From Paracoccus endophyticus (lineage in GTDB: Bacteria; Pseudomonadota; Alphaproteobacteria; Rhodobacterales; Rhodobacteraceae), in assembly GCF_003286075.1 (NCBI RefSeq), contig NZ_QLUV01000001.1:248001-312000 (forward strand): a stretch of 64,000 bases of DNA, in the 5' to 3' direction. A program made the translations under genes and the position numbers. This document shows, piece after piece, positions 40,842 through 50,488 of the stretch (the first letter of the stretch is position 1; each line of letters starts with the position of its first letter). The notes below the pieces were generated by a model. That model made no database searches and was not told where the DNA came from. It saw only the letters and a program-made list of their open reading frames with translations.

Positions 40842-41904
40842 TCCGGCCGCGGGGTCGCGGCGGGCGCCCTCGCCCGACGACCCCGCCACCCTCAAGCAGG
40901 CGTTGCAGGCGCAGGCCCGGACCGAGGGCTTTACCGCCCTGCGGGTCACGACCCCCGACGCGATCCCGCAGGCGGCGGCGCGGCTGGCCGCCTTTGTCGC
41001 GGCGGGCCGCCACGGGCAGATGGGCTGGATGGCCGAGCGCATGGGCTGGCGGGGCGACCCGTCCGCGCTGTGGCCGGGCGCGCGATCCGTGGTGATTCTG
41101 GCCGAGGCCTATACCCCGCCCCACGACCCGCGCGAGGACCTGACCCGCACCGACCGGGGCGCGGTCAGCGTCTATGCCCAGGGCCGGGATTACCACGACA
41201 TCGTCAAGGCGCGGCTCAAGCGCCTGGGGCGCTGGCTGATCGACCGCGCGGGGGGCGAGATCAAGGTCTTCGTGGACACCGCGCCGGTGATGGAAAAGCC
41301 GCTGGCGCAGGCGGCAGGCCTGGGCTGGCAGGGCAAGCACACCAACCTGCTGTCGCGCGACCTGGGCAGCTGGTTCTTTCTGGGCGCGATCTTCACCACC
41401 CTGCCCCTGCCGCCGGACGCGCCGGAACCCGACCATTGCGGCAGCTGCACCGCGTGCCTCGACGCCTGTCCGACGCAGGCGTTCCCCGCGCCCTATCAGC
41501 TGGATGCGCGGCGCTGCATTTCCTATCTGACGATCGAGCACAAGGGCCCGGTCGATCCCGCGCTGCGTCCCATGCTGGGCAACCGCATCTACGGCTGCGA
41601 CGACTGCCTGGCCGCCTGCCCGTGGAACAAGTTCGCCGTCGCCGCGTCCGAGATGCGCTATCACGGGCCGCATCGCGCGCCGCCGCTGGCCGACCTTGCG
41701 GGCCTGGACGACGCGGGCTTTCGGGCGCGGTTTTCCGGCAGCCCGATCAAGCGCATCGGCCGCGACCGGATGGCGCGCAACGTGCTGTATGCCATCGGCA
41801 ACAGCGGCGCGCCGTCCCTGCGCGGCGTGGCGCAGGGGCTGACGGATGATCCCGACGCGGGCGTCGCCGATGCGGCGCGCTGGGCCGCGGCGCGGCTGGC
41901 ATGA
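40822..41904 (+). CDS. queG: Epoxyqueuosine reductase
   Basis: A cobalamin-dependent Fe-S enzyme that reduces epoxyqueuosine to queuosine in tRNA, the last step of the pathway. The 360-residue protein contains [49 protein letters not shown] and the two 4Fe-4S motifs [12 protein letters not shown] and [10 protein letters not shown]. The C-terminus has [10 protein letters not shown], a HEAT-like end. The other que genes are not in the window. Confidence 0.94.
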   Translation: MPSLISDPAAGSRRAPSPDDPATLKQALQAQARTEGFTALRVTTPDAIPQAAARLAAFVAAGRHGQMGWMAERMGWRGDPSALWPGARSVVILAEAYTPPHDPREDLTRTDRGAVSVYAQGRDYHDIVKARLKRLGRWLIDRAGGEIKVFVDTAPVMEKPLAQAAGLGWQGKHTNLLSRDLGSWFFLGAIFTTLPLPPDAPEPDHCGSCTACLDACPTQAFPAPYQLDARRCISYLTIEHKGPVDPALRPMLGNRIYGCDDCLAACPWNKFAVAASEMRYHGPHRAPPLADLAGLDDAGFRARFSGSPIKRIGRDRMARNVLYAIGNSGAPSLRGVAQGLTDDPDAGVADAARWAAARLA

Positions 41905-42812
41905 ACCCGCTCAGGGGCGTCCTGCTGAAGCTGGGCAGCGTCTTTCTGTTCACCCTGATGGCCGCGATCCTGAAGGCCACGGCCGTCAGCGTGCCCGCGG
42001 GCGAGCAGGTGTTCTTCCGGTCCCTGTTCGCCATTCCGGTGATCCTGGCGTGGCTGGCCTGGCGGGGCGAGCTGACGACCGGCCTGCGCACGCGCGATCC
42101 CATGAGCCATGCCTATCGCGGCATCGTCGGCTCGATCGCGATGGGCACCAGCTTTGCCGGGCTGGGGCTGCTGCCCTTTCCCGAGGCGACGGCGCTGGGC
42201 TATGCCATGCCGCTGCTGACGGTCATCTTCGCGGCGATGTTCCTGGGCGAGACCGTCCGCGCCTTCCGGCTGGGGATGGTCGCGGTGGGCCTTGCGGGGG
42301 TGCTGATCGTGCTGTCGCCGCGCCTGTCGGCCGCCGCCGACGGCGTGTCGCTGGCCGAGACGCTGGGCGCGGTGCTGACGCTGATCGGGGCGGCCTTCGG
42401 GGCGCTGGCGCAGATCTTCATCTCGCGCATGGTGCGGACCGAGGCGACGACGGCGGTGGTGTTCTGGTTTTCCGTCACGGCGACCGTGCTGTCGCTGGTC
42501 ACGCTGCCCTTCGGCTGGGTGCTGCCCGACGCGCGCACGGCGGCGTTGCTGATCGGCTGCGGCGTGCTGGGGGGCGCGGCGCAGATCATGCTGACCTCGT
42601 CCTATCGGTTCGCGGACGCCTCGCTGGTCGCGCCGTTCGATTACGCCTCGATGCTGATGGCGCTGGCGATCGGGTGGTTCGTGTTCGGCGAGGGCGCCTC
42701 GCCGCGGATGCTGGCGGGGGCGGCGGTCATCATCGCGGCGGGCGTCGCCATCATCCTGCGCGAGCGTCGCCTGGGGATCGAGCGCGCCCGCCGGGCGGCG
42801 ACCCCGCGCTAG
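41901..42812 (+). CDS. EamA/DMT-family transporter
   Basis: A 303-residue membrane protein with about ten hydrophobic spans arranged as two EamA repeats (N-terminal [18 protein letters not shown] with [17 protein letters not shown]-terminal [20 protein letters not shown] and [15 protein letters not shown]). It is typical of drug/metabolite exporters such as RhtA-like and S-adenosylmethionine-uptake proteins; the substrate cannot be told. ATG overlaps the queG stop by four bases. It converges on the sulfotransferase gene, 7 bases away. Confidence 0.88.
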   Translation: MNPLRGVLLKLGSVFLFTLMAAILKATAVSVPAGEQVFFRSLFAIPVILAWLAWRGELTTGLRTRDPMSHAYRGIVGSIAMGTSFAGLGLLPFPEATALGYAMPLLTVIFAAMFLGETVRAFRLGMVAVGLAGVLIVLSPRLSAAADGVSLAETLGAVLTLIGAAFGALAQIFISRMVRTEATTAVVFWFSVTATVLSLVTLPFGWVLPDARTAALLIGCGVLGGAAQIMLTSSYRFADASLVAPFDYASMLMALAIGWFVFGEGASPRMLAGAAVIIAAGVAIILRERRLGIERARRAATPR

Positions 42813-42819
42813 AGCGCCC

Positions 42820-44196
42820 TCAGGGCCGGTCGGCAAAGCCGAAGGCCACATAATCGCGCAGATAGGCGGCCTTGGCTGCCTTGCGCAGGCCGGGGTCGTC
42901 CAGCACCGCTGGCAGCGGCGCGGGGCGCGGCCCGTCGGCGTCCAGACCGACCGTGCGGGCCAGAAAACCCAGTTCGGCCGTCATCCGGTCCTCGCGCACG
43001 ACAAGGTCGGGGGCGGCGAAGCGGGCGAACCCCGCCAGCACCTCGGACTGCGTGGCCCAGCCGGGATGCGTGGCCAGCGTGGTCTGGCCCAGCAGGGTGC
43101 GGCGCAGGACATCCAGGAACGGCGCGAACAGGGCGGCGCGGGCGGCATCGTCCAGCCCGCCCAGCGCGTCGTCCGGGGGCAGCGGCACCCGGTGGATGTC
43201 GCGCAGCGTCTGCCGCAGGTCCGGCGCGCGCGCCGCCAGCACCGCGCCAAAGGCGTCCCAGGCGCGCGGCAGCGGATGGCGCAGCACGGTGAAGGCGCGG
43301 TGGCCGGGATGGGCGCGCTTCCACTGGCGCAGGCTGTTCTGGGTCAGATCGCCCGCCGTTGCGCCCAGGCCCGCCAGCCAGTGCCCGACGGCGTCGGTGG
43401 GGCCGCCCCGGACCGGCATGAACAGCAGCCCCGCCCCCGCCTCGGCCGTCTGGAACGACGGAACGGCGGGACCGCGGCGCGGCTCGAAGCTGGGGATTCG
43501 GTGCAGCTGGAACGGGTCCGCGGCCATCAGCTCGGCCTGCATCTCGGGCAGGTTCGTGACCTTCTCGGCCATCTCGCGCGGGTTCTGGGGCACCTGGTCC
43601 TGCGCCGGCTCGACCCGCTCCAGGTCGGTGCGGCCCAGCCAGTGCGCCAGCCCGGTCATCACCGCCGGGTCGCGCAGATCGTCATAGTTCAGCCAGAACG
43701 CCGTCTGGCCACGGCGTTGCAGCCCGTGCTGGATGCGGTCCAGGAACCCCTGTGTGGCCGCCAGCGACTGGCGGAAATCCGCGGCGTCGAACTCGACCCG
43801 GGCCGGGGTGGGGGTTTCGGACTGGTTCAGCTTCCACTGGTTCGTGGCATAGGCCAGCCGGGTGGACACCCAGCTGTCCACGGGATTGCGGGTCAGCACG
43901 ATCTTGGCGCAGGTCGGATCGTCCATCACCGGCTCGAACACGCGCGGGTCGTGGTCGTGGAAATAGCGGAAGCCCTTGACCTTGCGGGCCGCGACCATGT
44001 GGCGCCACAGCCGCAGCGGGTCGGCGTCGCGGTCGGCCAGCGTCATGCCGTACAGATCGCCCTGGTCGGGCCAGCCGACGAAATAGGGGTTATACGCCTC
44101 GCCGAAGCAGGCCAGGTCGTGGGCGTTCAGCGTCGCTTCCAGCAGGTTGGACCCGGTCCGCATGCCGGCGAAGATGACGAAGCTGCGGAATGTCAT
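42820..44196 (-). CDS. NodH-like sulfotransferase, two-part protein
   Basis: A 458-residue protein. The N-terminal half is a PAPS sulfotransferase: VIFAGMRTGSNLLEATLNAH (phosphosulfate loop), CFGEAYNPYFVGWP, and KIVLTRNPVDSWVSTRLAY (3'-phosphate site). The C-terminal half (QWKRAHPGHRAFTVLRHPLPRAWDAF) again looks like a sulfotransferase fold with an LRHP motif. This arrangement matches proteins called NodH in Rhodobacteraceae. The ATG at 44196 overlaps the stop of the preceding glycosyltransferase gene, implying action on the same glycan. Confidence 0.82.
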   Translation of the reverse strand: MTFRSFVIFAGMRTGSNLLEATLNAHDLACFGEAYNPYFVGWPDQGDLYGMTLADRDADPLRLWRHMVAARKVKGFRYFHDHDPRVFEPVMDDPTCAKIVLTRNPVDSWVSTRLAYATNQWKLNQSETPTPARVEFDAADFRQSLAATQGFLDRIQHGLQRRGQTAFWLNYDDLRDPAVMTGLAHWLGRTDLERVEPAQDQVPQNPREMAEKVTNLPEMQAELMAADPFQLHRIPSFEPRRGPAVPSFQTAEAGAGLLFMPVRGGPTDAVGHWLAGLGATAGDLTQNSLRQWKRAHPGHRAFTVLRHPLPRAWDAFGAVLAARAPDLRQTLRDIHRVPLPPDDALGGLDDAARAALFAPFLDVLRRTLLGQTTLATHPGWATQSEVLAGFARFAAPDLVVREDRMTAELGFLARTVGLDADGPRPAPLPAVLDDPGLRKAAKAAYLRDYVAFGFADRP

Positions 44197-46097
44197 GGAC
44201 GCTCTCGCGCGGCCGAACGGGCGCTGCGGCGGGGCGATGCGGTTGCCGCGGTGGCCGGTGTCGGGACTGCGGCCGGGCCGGGCGGCGGGCAGGCCGATCC
44301 AGGGGGGCCGGCGGGGATGGCGGCGGGCGGGCACCGGCCGGACGCACCCCCGGGCATCGGCACGGCCGCGGCCTGCGCGTCGCGCGTGCCCGAGGTCACC
44401 GCCCGCAGCGTCCGCAGGTCGCCCATGCGGCGCGGCCGCAGCCCGGCGTTGGCCAGCCGCCGCAGCAGCGGCACCACGCCCGCGACGTTGCGCATGGCCG
44501 GCAGCGGCAGGCCGGGCGTGCCCTCGACCGCGGTCAGGCCGTGCACCATCTGGCGCAGCGGCACCTGTGGCTGGGCTATGACATCGGCCAGGTTGAAGCG
44601 GCTGACCCGCGCCTTGACCCAGACCGAATCCAGCACCGACAGGAACTCGATCTCGGCGCGCTGGATCAGGGCGGCGGCGCGGCGGATGTCGTCGAACGGC
44701 ATCCCCGAGTTCAGCATCGGCACGATCCAGGCGCCTGTCGCCACATGGATGCGCGCGTTCGGGTCGGTCGCCATGAACCAGTTCAGCGACTGCCTGTCGC
44801 GGGGCGAGAACAGGAACCCGATCTCGGTCGGCGAGGACCGGATCAGCGAGGTCAGGAACCCGCGCGGATCAAGGTCGCGGACTGCGGCGCTGTCCGACAG
44901 CGCCCCCGGCCCGATCGCCTCGTCCTGAGCGAACTCGACCTGGTCGGGGGCCAGCAGGTGGCGGTGCATGGTCAGCCCGGTCCCGGCCTCCAGCCACTCG
45001 GCCAGGCCGGGGAACAGGTCGCCGAAGCCGTAGATGACCGCATAGGGGCGCGCCGTCTTGCCGTTCTCGGCGTCCTTGCGGGGAAACCGGCTCTGCATGT
45101 AAAGCCCCGGCCGCCCGCGCAGCCGGCGGTCCGCGGCGCGGTCCAGCAGCGCCTCGAGCCGGTCGGTGTGGGGCTCGTGGTCAGCCACCTCGCCGGGCGA
45201 GGCGACCGGGAAATGGTCATACAGCGCCTGCGCGCCGGGCCAGATCTTGCGGGCGACAAAGGCGCGCGACCCCACCAGCAGCGGCAGGTGGTCATCGTAG
45301 AACACATAAGGCTTGCCCTGGGTGTCGAACTTGGCCAGCGTCAGCGACCGGCTTTCCACGTCGATGGAATGGCGGCGCACCAGCGTCTGGAAATAGCTTT
45401 CGTCAGGCACCCAGACGCGGCGGAAATAACGGTCCCACTCGGGTCGTCGCGGATCGCCCAGGATCGCACGCAGCGTTTCGGCCGTCAGGCACCACCACTG
45501 AGAGCCGAGATGCGGCACCAGCCCCCGGGGGATGGGGCGGCTGACCTTGAAGCGGCGCTGCAGCGCGACATAGCGGTCGAACAGCCGGCGCTGGCGGCGA
45601 TAGGAAAACGGGAACCGCAGGGTAAAGCGTTCCTCGTTCAGCCCGCCCACGGTCCAGCCCACGTCCCGCGCCGTCACGCTTTCGATGAAGTCGCGCCCCT
45701 GGTGCCGGGCCAGAAAGCTGCACAGTTCTGACACCGGCCGCAGCGGCAGGCAGGCGCCCGAGACGGCCATGACGTGGGTCAGGTCGGGGTGGTTGTCCAA
45801 AAGCAGCCGGGCTGCGTCCAGCGTCGCCTCGACCAGGCTGAAGGTGCCCCATTCGCACGGCCGCCTGCGGGCATAAAGCGCGCCCGTGCCGTCCAGCGCC
45901 GCCTGCATCCCGGCCACGGCGCCGGGCGGGGCCTTGGCGTCCACGTGGATGGCGATGCGAGCGCCGCCATCCGTCCACAGCCGCGCCATGCGGGCGGCCA
46001 GTTCCAGGTTGTCGTGGCACAGCATGGTCACGCCCAGCCGCACGGGCGCGGGCCGGGCGGAAGGGGGTGCCGTCACAGGCTGAGGCATGATCGTCAC
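44193..46097 (-). CDS. Core-2/I-branching-type glycosyltransferase (GT14)
   Basis: A 634-residue protein. Residues about 20-290 form the core-2/I-branching domain (LGVTMLCHDNLELAARMARL, IHVDAKAP, THVMAVSGACLPLRP, SQWWCLTAETL, VWVPDESYFQTLVRR). The rest resembles the C-terminal domain (DUF5927) of bacterial homologues in this family, with FLFSPRDRQSLNWFMATDP. The last ~60 residues are a Pro/Ala/Arg tail of low complexity. It is coupled at both ends by four-base overlaps to a GT2 gene and to the NodH-like sulfotransferase. Confidence 0.83.
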   Translation of the reverse strand: MTIMPQPVTAPPSARPAPVRLGVTMLCHDNLELAARMARLWTDGGARIAIHVDAKAPPGAVAGMQAALDGTGALYARRRPCEWGTFSLVEATLDAARLLLDNHPDLTHVMAVSGACLPLRPVSELCSFLARHQGRDFIESVTARDVGWTVGGLNEERFTLRFPFSYRRQRRLFDRYVALQRRFKVSRPIPRGLVPHLGSQWWCLTAETLRAILGDPRRPEWDRYFRRVWVPDESYFQTLVRRHSIDVESRSLTLAKFDTQGKPYVFYDDHLPLLVGSRAFVARKIWPGAQALYDHFPVASPGEVADHEPHTDRLEALLDRAADRRLRGRPGLYMQSRFPRKDAENGKTARPYAVIYGFGDLFPGLAEWLEAGTGLTMHRHLLAPDQVEFAQDEAIGPGALSDSAAVRDLDPRGFLTSLIRSSPTEIGFLFSPRDRQSLNWFMATDPNARIHVATGAWIVPMLNSGMPFDDIRRAAALIQRAEIEFLSVLDSVWVKARVSRFNLADVIAQPQVPLRQMVHGLTAVEGTPGLPLPAMRNVAGVVPLLRRLANAGLRPRRMGDLRTLRAVTSGTRDAQAAAVPMPGGASGRCPPAAIPAGPPGSACPPPGPAAVPTPATAATASPRRSARSAARERP

Positions 46098-47119
46098 ACC
46101 CAGTTCCCGCGAGAGATCAGCCCCAGATCCTCGAGCTGTCGCCAGTTCTGGAAGCGCTGCGACTGGTGGGTCCAGAAATCGGGGTCGTCCTGCAACCCGC
46201 GATGATAGGCGCGGTATTCCTGCCCGTCGGCGTAATGCTGGCCGCGCTGCAGCTCCTCGGCGGACTTGTCCACGAAGGTGGACAGGAACTTGGCGTGCAG
46301 CAGGATGCCCGAGGCGCGCTCGCCCCCGTCCTCGTCATAGACCATGTTCAGCGCGCGGGGCAGCAGCATATGGGTCGAACTGACATAGACGAAGGGGCGT
46401 TCCCACCGCACCAGCGGGATCTTGTTCAGCGCCGGGGCCTGTTCGGGGCGATCCCCGAAGAACGCCCGCGTCCGCGGCCCGCCCTGGATCCACAGATTGC
46501 CGTACAGGCCGTTCTTGCGGATCGTGTAGTTCGCCGGATCGAACCAGGCCGCGATGTCGAAGGGGTTGGCGCCTTGCGGGTAAGGCTCGGCCGTGACCGG
46601 GCCGCGCGGATACATGTCCAGCAGCATCGCCGGAAACGACTTGACGGCAGAGCTGTCCAGCCAGTCCGTCAGCGCCCGCAGCGGGCGCGTGTCGCAATGC
46701 GGATAGACAAGGAATTCGTCGGGATCGACGGTCAGGCACCAGTGCCCGCTGCCATGGCGAAACAGCAGCCAGGCGATCCAGTCCATTCCAAAGCGCGACG
46801 CCTTGTAGCTGTCGGTCGTCATCCACAGCGAGACGTCCGGCTGCGCCGCCAGATACGCGCGGCTGCCGTCGTCGCTGTCGTTGTCCACGAACAGGAAATG
46901 GTCGATGCCCAGCCTGCGGTAATAGTCCAGGAAATAGGGCAGGCGCACGCCTTCATTGCGCTGGGTGACAAAGGCCAGGATCGAATCGGGCCCGATCGCG
47001 CTGGTGCGGTCGGCCACGGGCGTCAGCCGGCCGCGGCGGCGGATGGCGCGGCCCAGGTACCACTGCCGGCGCGCCCGAAGGCGCAGCTTGCGTCGATAGG
47101 ACTTCCACCACCTCGGCAC
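46094..47119 (-). CDS. Glycosyltransferase family 2-like protein
   Basis: A 341-residue protein of the Glyco_tranf_2_4 (PF13704) type. The nucleotide site is FVTQRNEGVRLPYFLDYYRRLGIDHF, then VDNDSDDGS, CLTVDPDEFLVYP (metal motif) and the C-terminal AKFLSTFVDKSAEEL. A basic N-terminus (RRKLRLRARRQW) may bind membrane. It starts 24 bases after the GT4 gene and overlaps the GT14 gene. Confidence 0.85.
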   Translation of the reverse strand: MPRWWKSYRRKLRLRARRQWYLGRAIRRRGRLTPVADRTSAIGPDSILAFVTQRNEGVRLPYFLDYYRRLGIDHFLFVDNDSDDGSRAYLAAQPDVSLWMTTDSYKASRFGMDWIAWLLFRHGSGHWCLTVDPDEFLVYPHCDTRPLRALTDWLDSSAVKSFPAMLLDMYPRGPVTAEPYPQGANPFDIAAWFDPANYTIRKNGLYGNLWIQGGPRTRAFFGDRPEQAPALNKIPLVRWERPFVYVSSTHMLLPRALNMVYDEDGGERASGILLHAKFLSTFVDKSAEELQRGQHYADGQEYRAYHRGLQDDPDFWTHQSQRFQNWRQLEDLGLISRGNWV

Positions 47120-47143
47120 GTTCGCGTCCCTTTCGGCCAGTCT

Positions 47144-48442
47144 TCATGCCCGTGGGGACACGGCACCGATTGCCTGCCAGGCGCGGGCAAAATGATCGTT
47201 CCATGTCGGAACCGCAAGGGGGGACAAACGCTGCGGTTGACCCGCCGACATTTCTGCAACCGCCAAGGCCCAGTCCTGCGCATCGTCCGGGGCCAGCCAG
47301 CGGGCCGCGTCGCCCAGGATTTCGCGTGCCGCCGGCAGCGGCGACGCAAGGACCGGCACGCCGCGCGCGCCCGCCTCGGTCAGCGGCAGGCCAAAGCCTT
47401 CGGCCCGGCTGGGCATCAGCAGCGCATGGGCCCGGTCCAGCAGCGCCGCGACCGCGCCGTCGGGCAGGCCCGACAGCTCGCGCACCGGGCCGCCCCGCGG
47501 CAGCGCGTCCAGGCGGGCAAAGGTCGCCTCGTTCCGCCAGCCGCGGCGGCCGACGATGAACAGGCGCGGCATGGCCTCGGGGGGGCAATGCCGGGCCAGC
47601 AGGTCCCAGGCGTCCAGCAGCAGCGCGTGGTTCTTGCGCGGCTCGATCGTGCCCAGCGCGACGAAGAACGGGCGCGACAGGTCCAGATCGGGCGGCAGGG
47701 CGCCGGGGTCCGGGGCGGCAAGGCTGGTGCCGATGGGGGCCACGGCCAGTGCCGCGCGGTCGGCCAGGCCCAAGCGGGCGCGCCAGCGGGCGATGTCGTC
47801 ACGCGCCGCGGTCGAGATCGCCAGCACCAGATCGGCCTGCCCGACGCCCGCGGCAAAGCGGTCGCGGAAGGCGCGCGACTGCCCCTGCCGGGTGAATGCG
47901 GGATGATCCAGCGGGATCGTGTCGTGGATCAGCACCACGCGCCGCGCCCAGCCCAGGTTCGCCCACAGCGCCGCCGACAGGTTGGCGTGCCCGACGCTCA
48001 GATAGACCGGCTGCGCCCGGGGCGGGGGGGCCTGCGCGGCGCGGGGGGCCAAATCGGCCCTGGGGTCTGGGCCGGCCCGGCCCGCCGCCAGCGCCCGCCG
48101 CACGGCGCGCCCCAGGCCCCGCCCGGCGGGGCCCCTGCTGGCCAGCGCCATGCGGGCCAGCGCCGTTTCGGCCTGCGCCCGCGCGCCCGTGCGCCCCAGC
48201 AGCCGGTCCAGCGCGCCCGCGGGCGGCAGGGCCGCGCCGCCGGTCCAGTCCAGCAGCGCCGCACCCGCCGCGGGCGGCAGCAGCCGCTGGCGGCGCCGGA
48301 TGCGGGCCAGCAGCAGGTGCGGACGGTCCTGCAGATGCGCCAGCCATGCCGCCTCGACCCGGTCGATCCCGGTCAGCGGCCCCTGCCCCAGGCGCGAGAT
48401 CAGGCGGGTGACGTCAAGGACGACGGCCGGGTCAGCCGCCAT
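47144..48442 (-). CDS. Glycosyltransferase family 4-like protein
   Basis: A 432-residue GT-B protein. The N-terminus reads VVLDVTRLISRLGQGPLTGIDRV. The donor domain carries RPFFVALGTIEPRKNHALLL, AHALLMPSRAEGFGLPLTEAGARG and VPVLASPLPAAREI, matching mannosyl/rhamnosyltransferase-like GT4 enzymes. An Ala/Arg/Gly-rich stretch (about residues 45-125) is unusual and of low complexity. The start overlaps the galE stop by 11 bases. Confidence 0.85.
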   Translation of the reverse strand: MAADPAVVLDVTRLISRLGQGPLTGIDRVEAAWLAHLQDRPHLLLARIRRRQRLLPPAAGAALLDWTGGAALPPAGALDRLLGRTGARAQAETALARMALASRGPAGRGLGRAVRRALAAGRAGPDPRADLAPRAAQAPPPRAQPVYLSVGHANLSAALWANLGWARRVVLIHDTIPLDHPAFTRQGQSRAFRDRFAAGVGQADLVLAISTAARDDIARWRARLGLADRAALAVAPIGTSLAAPDPGALPPDLDLSRPFFVALGTIEPRKNHALLLDAWDLLARHCPPEAMPRLFIVGRRGWRNEATFARLDALPRGGPVRELSGLPDGAVAALLDRAHALLMPSRAEGFGLPLTEAGARGVPVLASPLPAAREILGDAARWLAPDDAQDWALAVAEMSAGQPQRLSPLAVPTWNDHFARAWQAIGAVSPRA

Positions 48443-49433
48443 ACCCGCCGGTCTGGTGCCAGCGCCAGGCGTCGCCGATCATCGCCGGCAGGGTCGAGCG
48501 GTCGGGCCGCCAGCCCAGCACGCGCCCCGCCTTTTCGCTGCCCGAGACCAGCTTGACGGCATCGCCGCCGCGGCGCGGCCCCTCGGTCACCGGCACGGCG
48601 CGGTTGGACACGTGGCGGGCGTTGTCGATCACCTCGCGGACCGAGAACCCGTTGCCGGTCCCCAGGCAGAACACCTCGGTCCCCCCGCCCTGCGGGCCAC
48701 GGCCCGCGCGCAGCCAGTCCAGGCCCAGCACATGCGCGTCCACAAGGTCCATGACATGGACATAGTCGCGCACGCAGGTGCCGTCCTGCGTCGGGTAATC
48801 GCTGCCGTGGATGGTCAGCGCCGGCCGCTTTCCGTCGATCGCGTCCAGGATCAGCGGGATCAGGTGCGTCTCGGGCTGGTGGAACTCGCCCACCTGCGCG
48901 TCGGGGTCGGCGCCCGCGACGTTGAAGTAGCGGAAGATGACCGAGCGCAGCCCGTCGGACGCGCCGAAGTCGCGCAGCATGTCCTCGATCGCGCGCTTGG
49001 AGGCGCCATAGCTGTTCAACGGCTGCTGCGGCGTGTCCTCGTCCAGCACGACGCCGTCGTGGTCGCCATAGGTCGCGCAGGTGGACGAAAAGACGAAATC
49101 GCGCACGCCCGCGGCCAGCGTCGCCTCGATCAGGGTCAGGCTGGCGCAGACATTGCCGCGCCAGTACTTGCCGGGCTGCGCCATCGCCTCGCCGACCTGG
49201 CTCAGGGCCGCGAAATGCATCACGGCGACGGGGCGGTGCTGCGCGAACACCTGATCCAGCCGCGCGCGGTCCATCAGGTCGCCCGGCTCGAAGGGCCCGA
49301 ACTTCACCGCCTCGGCCCAGCCGGTGCAGAGGTTGTCATAGGTGACGGGGACATAGCCCGCCGCCGCCAGCGCCTTGCAGGCGTGCGAGCCGATGTAGCC
49401 CGCGCCCCCGGTCACCAGAATCCGGTCGGTCAT
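48432..49433 (-). CDS. galE: UDP-glucose 4-epimerase
   Basis: It interconverts UDP-glucose and UDP-galactose. The 333-residue protein starts MTDRILVTGGAGYIGSHAC, has VMHFAALSQVGEAM, SSTCATYG, the catalytic YGASK and FRYFNVAGADPD, and ends with GWRPDRSTLPAMIGDAWRWH. The start lies 2 bases after the galU stop, so UDP-glucose made by GalU feeds directly to GalE. The longer frame beyond 49433 reads galU in the wrong frame. Confidence 0.95.
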   Translation of the reverse strand: MTDRILVTGGAGYIGSHACKALAAAGYVPVTYDNLCTGWAEAVKFGPFEPGDLMDRARLDQVFAQHRPVAVMHFAALSQVGEAMAQPGKYWRGNVCASLTLIEATLAAGVRDFVFSSTCATYGDHDGVVLDEDTPQQPLNSYGASKRAIEDMLRDFGASDGLRSVIFRYFNVAGADPDAQVGEFHQPETHLIPLILDAIDGKRPALTIHGSDYPTQDGTCVRDYVHVMDLVDAHVLGLDWLRAGRGPQGGGTEVFCLGTGNGFSVREVIDNARHVSNRAVPVTEGPRRGGDAVKLVSGSEKAGRVLGWRPDRSTLPAMIGDAWRWHQTGGYGG

Positions 49434-49435
49434 GA

Positions 49436-50326
49436 TTATTCGGCGGCCTTGCTCATCGCCAGCACGTCCTGAAGGTAATCCAGGAACTCGGCCCGCAGCT
49501 CTTCGCGCGCCAGGCCAAAGGCGACAGTGGCCTGAAGGAAGCCCGCCTTGGACCCGCAGTCGAATCGCTGCCCGCGGAAGCGCAGGCCATAGACGGCGCG
49601 CCCGGCGTCGATCTCGTCGGCGATGGCGTCGGTCAGCTGGATCTCGCCGCCGGCGCCCTGCTTGAGCTTGTTGAGGTTCTCCATCACCGTCGGCGCCAGG
49701 ATATAGCGGCCGATCACCGCAAGGTTGGACGGCGGGTTCTGCTTGGGCTTTTCCACCAGCCCGCGGACGCGGACGATGGCGCCCATGTCCTCGGCCACGT
49801 CCAGCACGCCGTACGAGCTGGTCTTGTCCGTCGGCACCTCCATGGTCGCGACCATGCTGCCGCCGGTCTCGGCATGGGCCTCGATCATCTGCTGCAGGCA
49901 GGGCGGCTCGCCCTGGATCACGTCGTCGGTCAGCAGCACGGCGAACGGCTCGTCCGCGACAAGGCGGCGGGCGCACCAGACCGCGTGGCCCAGGCCCATC
50001 GCCTTGTGCTGGCGGATATAGGCGATGGCGCCGGATTCCATGTTGGTGTGGCGCAGCAGCTCCAGCAGGTCGTCCTTGCCCGACTTGCGCAGGGTGTTTT
50101 CCAGCTCGTGCGCGTGGTCGAAGTAATCCTCCAGCGCGCCCTTGCCGCGCGAGGTCACGAAGATGAACTCCTTGATCCCGGCCGCGCGCGCCTCGTCGAT
50201 CGCGTACTGGATCAGGGGGCGATCGACGAGGGTCATGATCTCCTTGGGGATCGACTTGGTGGCCGGCAGGAACCTGGTCCCCAGGCCAGCGACTGGGAAA
50301 ATGGCCTTGGTGACCTTGCGCGTCAT
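49436..50326 (-). CDS. galU: UTP-glucose-1-phosphate uridylyltransferase
   Basis: It makes UDP-glucose from UTP and glucose-1-phosphate. The 296-residue protein starts MTRKVTKAIFPVAGLGTRF, followed by LPATKSIPKEIM, the signature of the enzyme; LLTDDVIQGEPPCLQQM, GGEIQLTDAIAD and FDCGSKAGFLQA complete it. The start at 50326 has GGAGCA upstream. It is followed at once by galE. Confidence 0.96.
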   Translation of the reverse strand: MTRKVTKAIFPVAGLGTRFLPATKSIPKEIMTLVDRPLIQYAIDEARAAGIKEFIFVTSRGKGALEDYFDHAHELENTLRKSGKDDLLELLRHTNMESGAIAYIRQHKAMGLGHAVWCARRLVADEPFAVLLTDDVIQGEPPCLQQMIEAHAETGGSMVATMEVPTDKTSSYGVLDVAEDMGAIVRVRGLVEKPKQNPPSNLAVIGRYILAPTVMENLNKLKQGAGGEIQLTDAIADEIDAGRAVYGLRFRGQRFDCGSKAGFLQATVAFGLAREELRAEFLDYLQDVLAMSKAAE

Positions 50327-50425
50327 GATATGCTCCGACTTGAATGGGGCCGTACGGAAACGCGCCGGCCGCGGCAGCATTATCCACGCCGGGCAGGCGG
50401 CTTCAAGCACGCCGGGGATTTCCGC

Positions 50426-50488
50426 TCAGATGATGCGCGCTTCCTGGGCAAAGTCCAGCCTGCGCGGCACCCCGCGACCAGCGGTCAT
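50426..50488 (-). CDS. Possible 20-residue coupled mini-ORF
   Basis: An ATG overlaps the stop of the GT2 gene (ATGA) and opens 20 codons, MTAGRGVPRRLDFAQEARII, before TGA. It may be a chance frame, or the remnant of a gene that once followed in the operon. Confidence 0.2.
   Translation of the reverse strand: MTAGRGVPRRLDFAQEARII

Noticed and set aside
48432..50387. Single 651-residue frame covering galE and galU
   Set aside because: GalE begins at 49433; upstream it reads galU out of phase.
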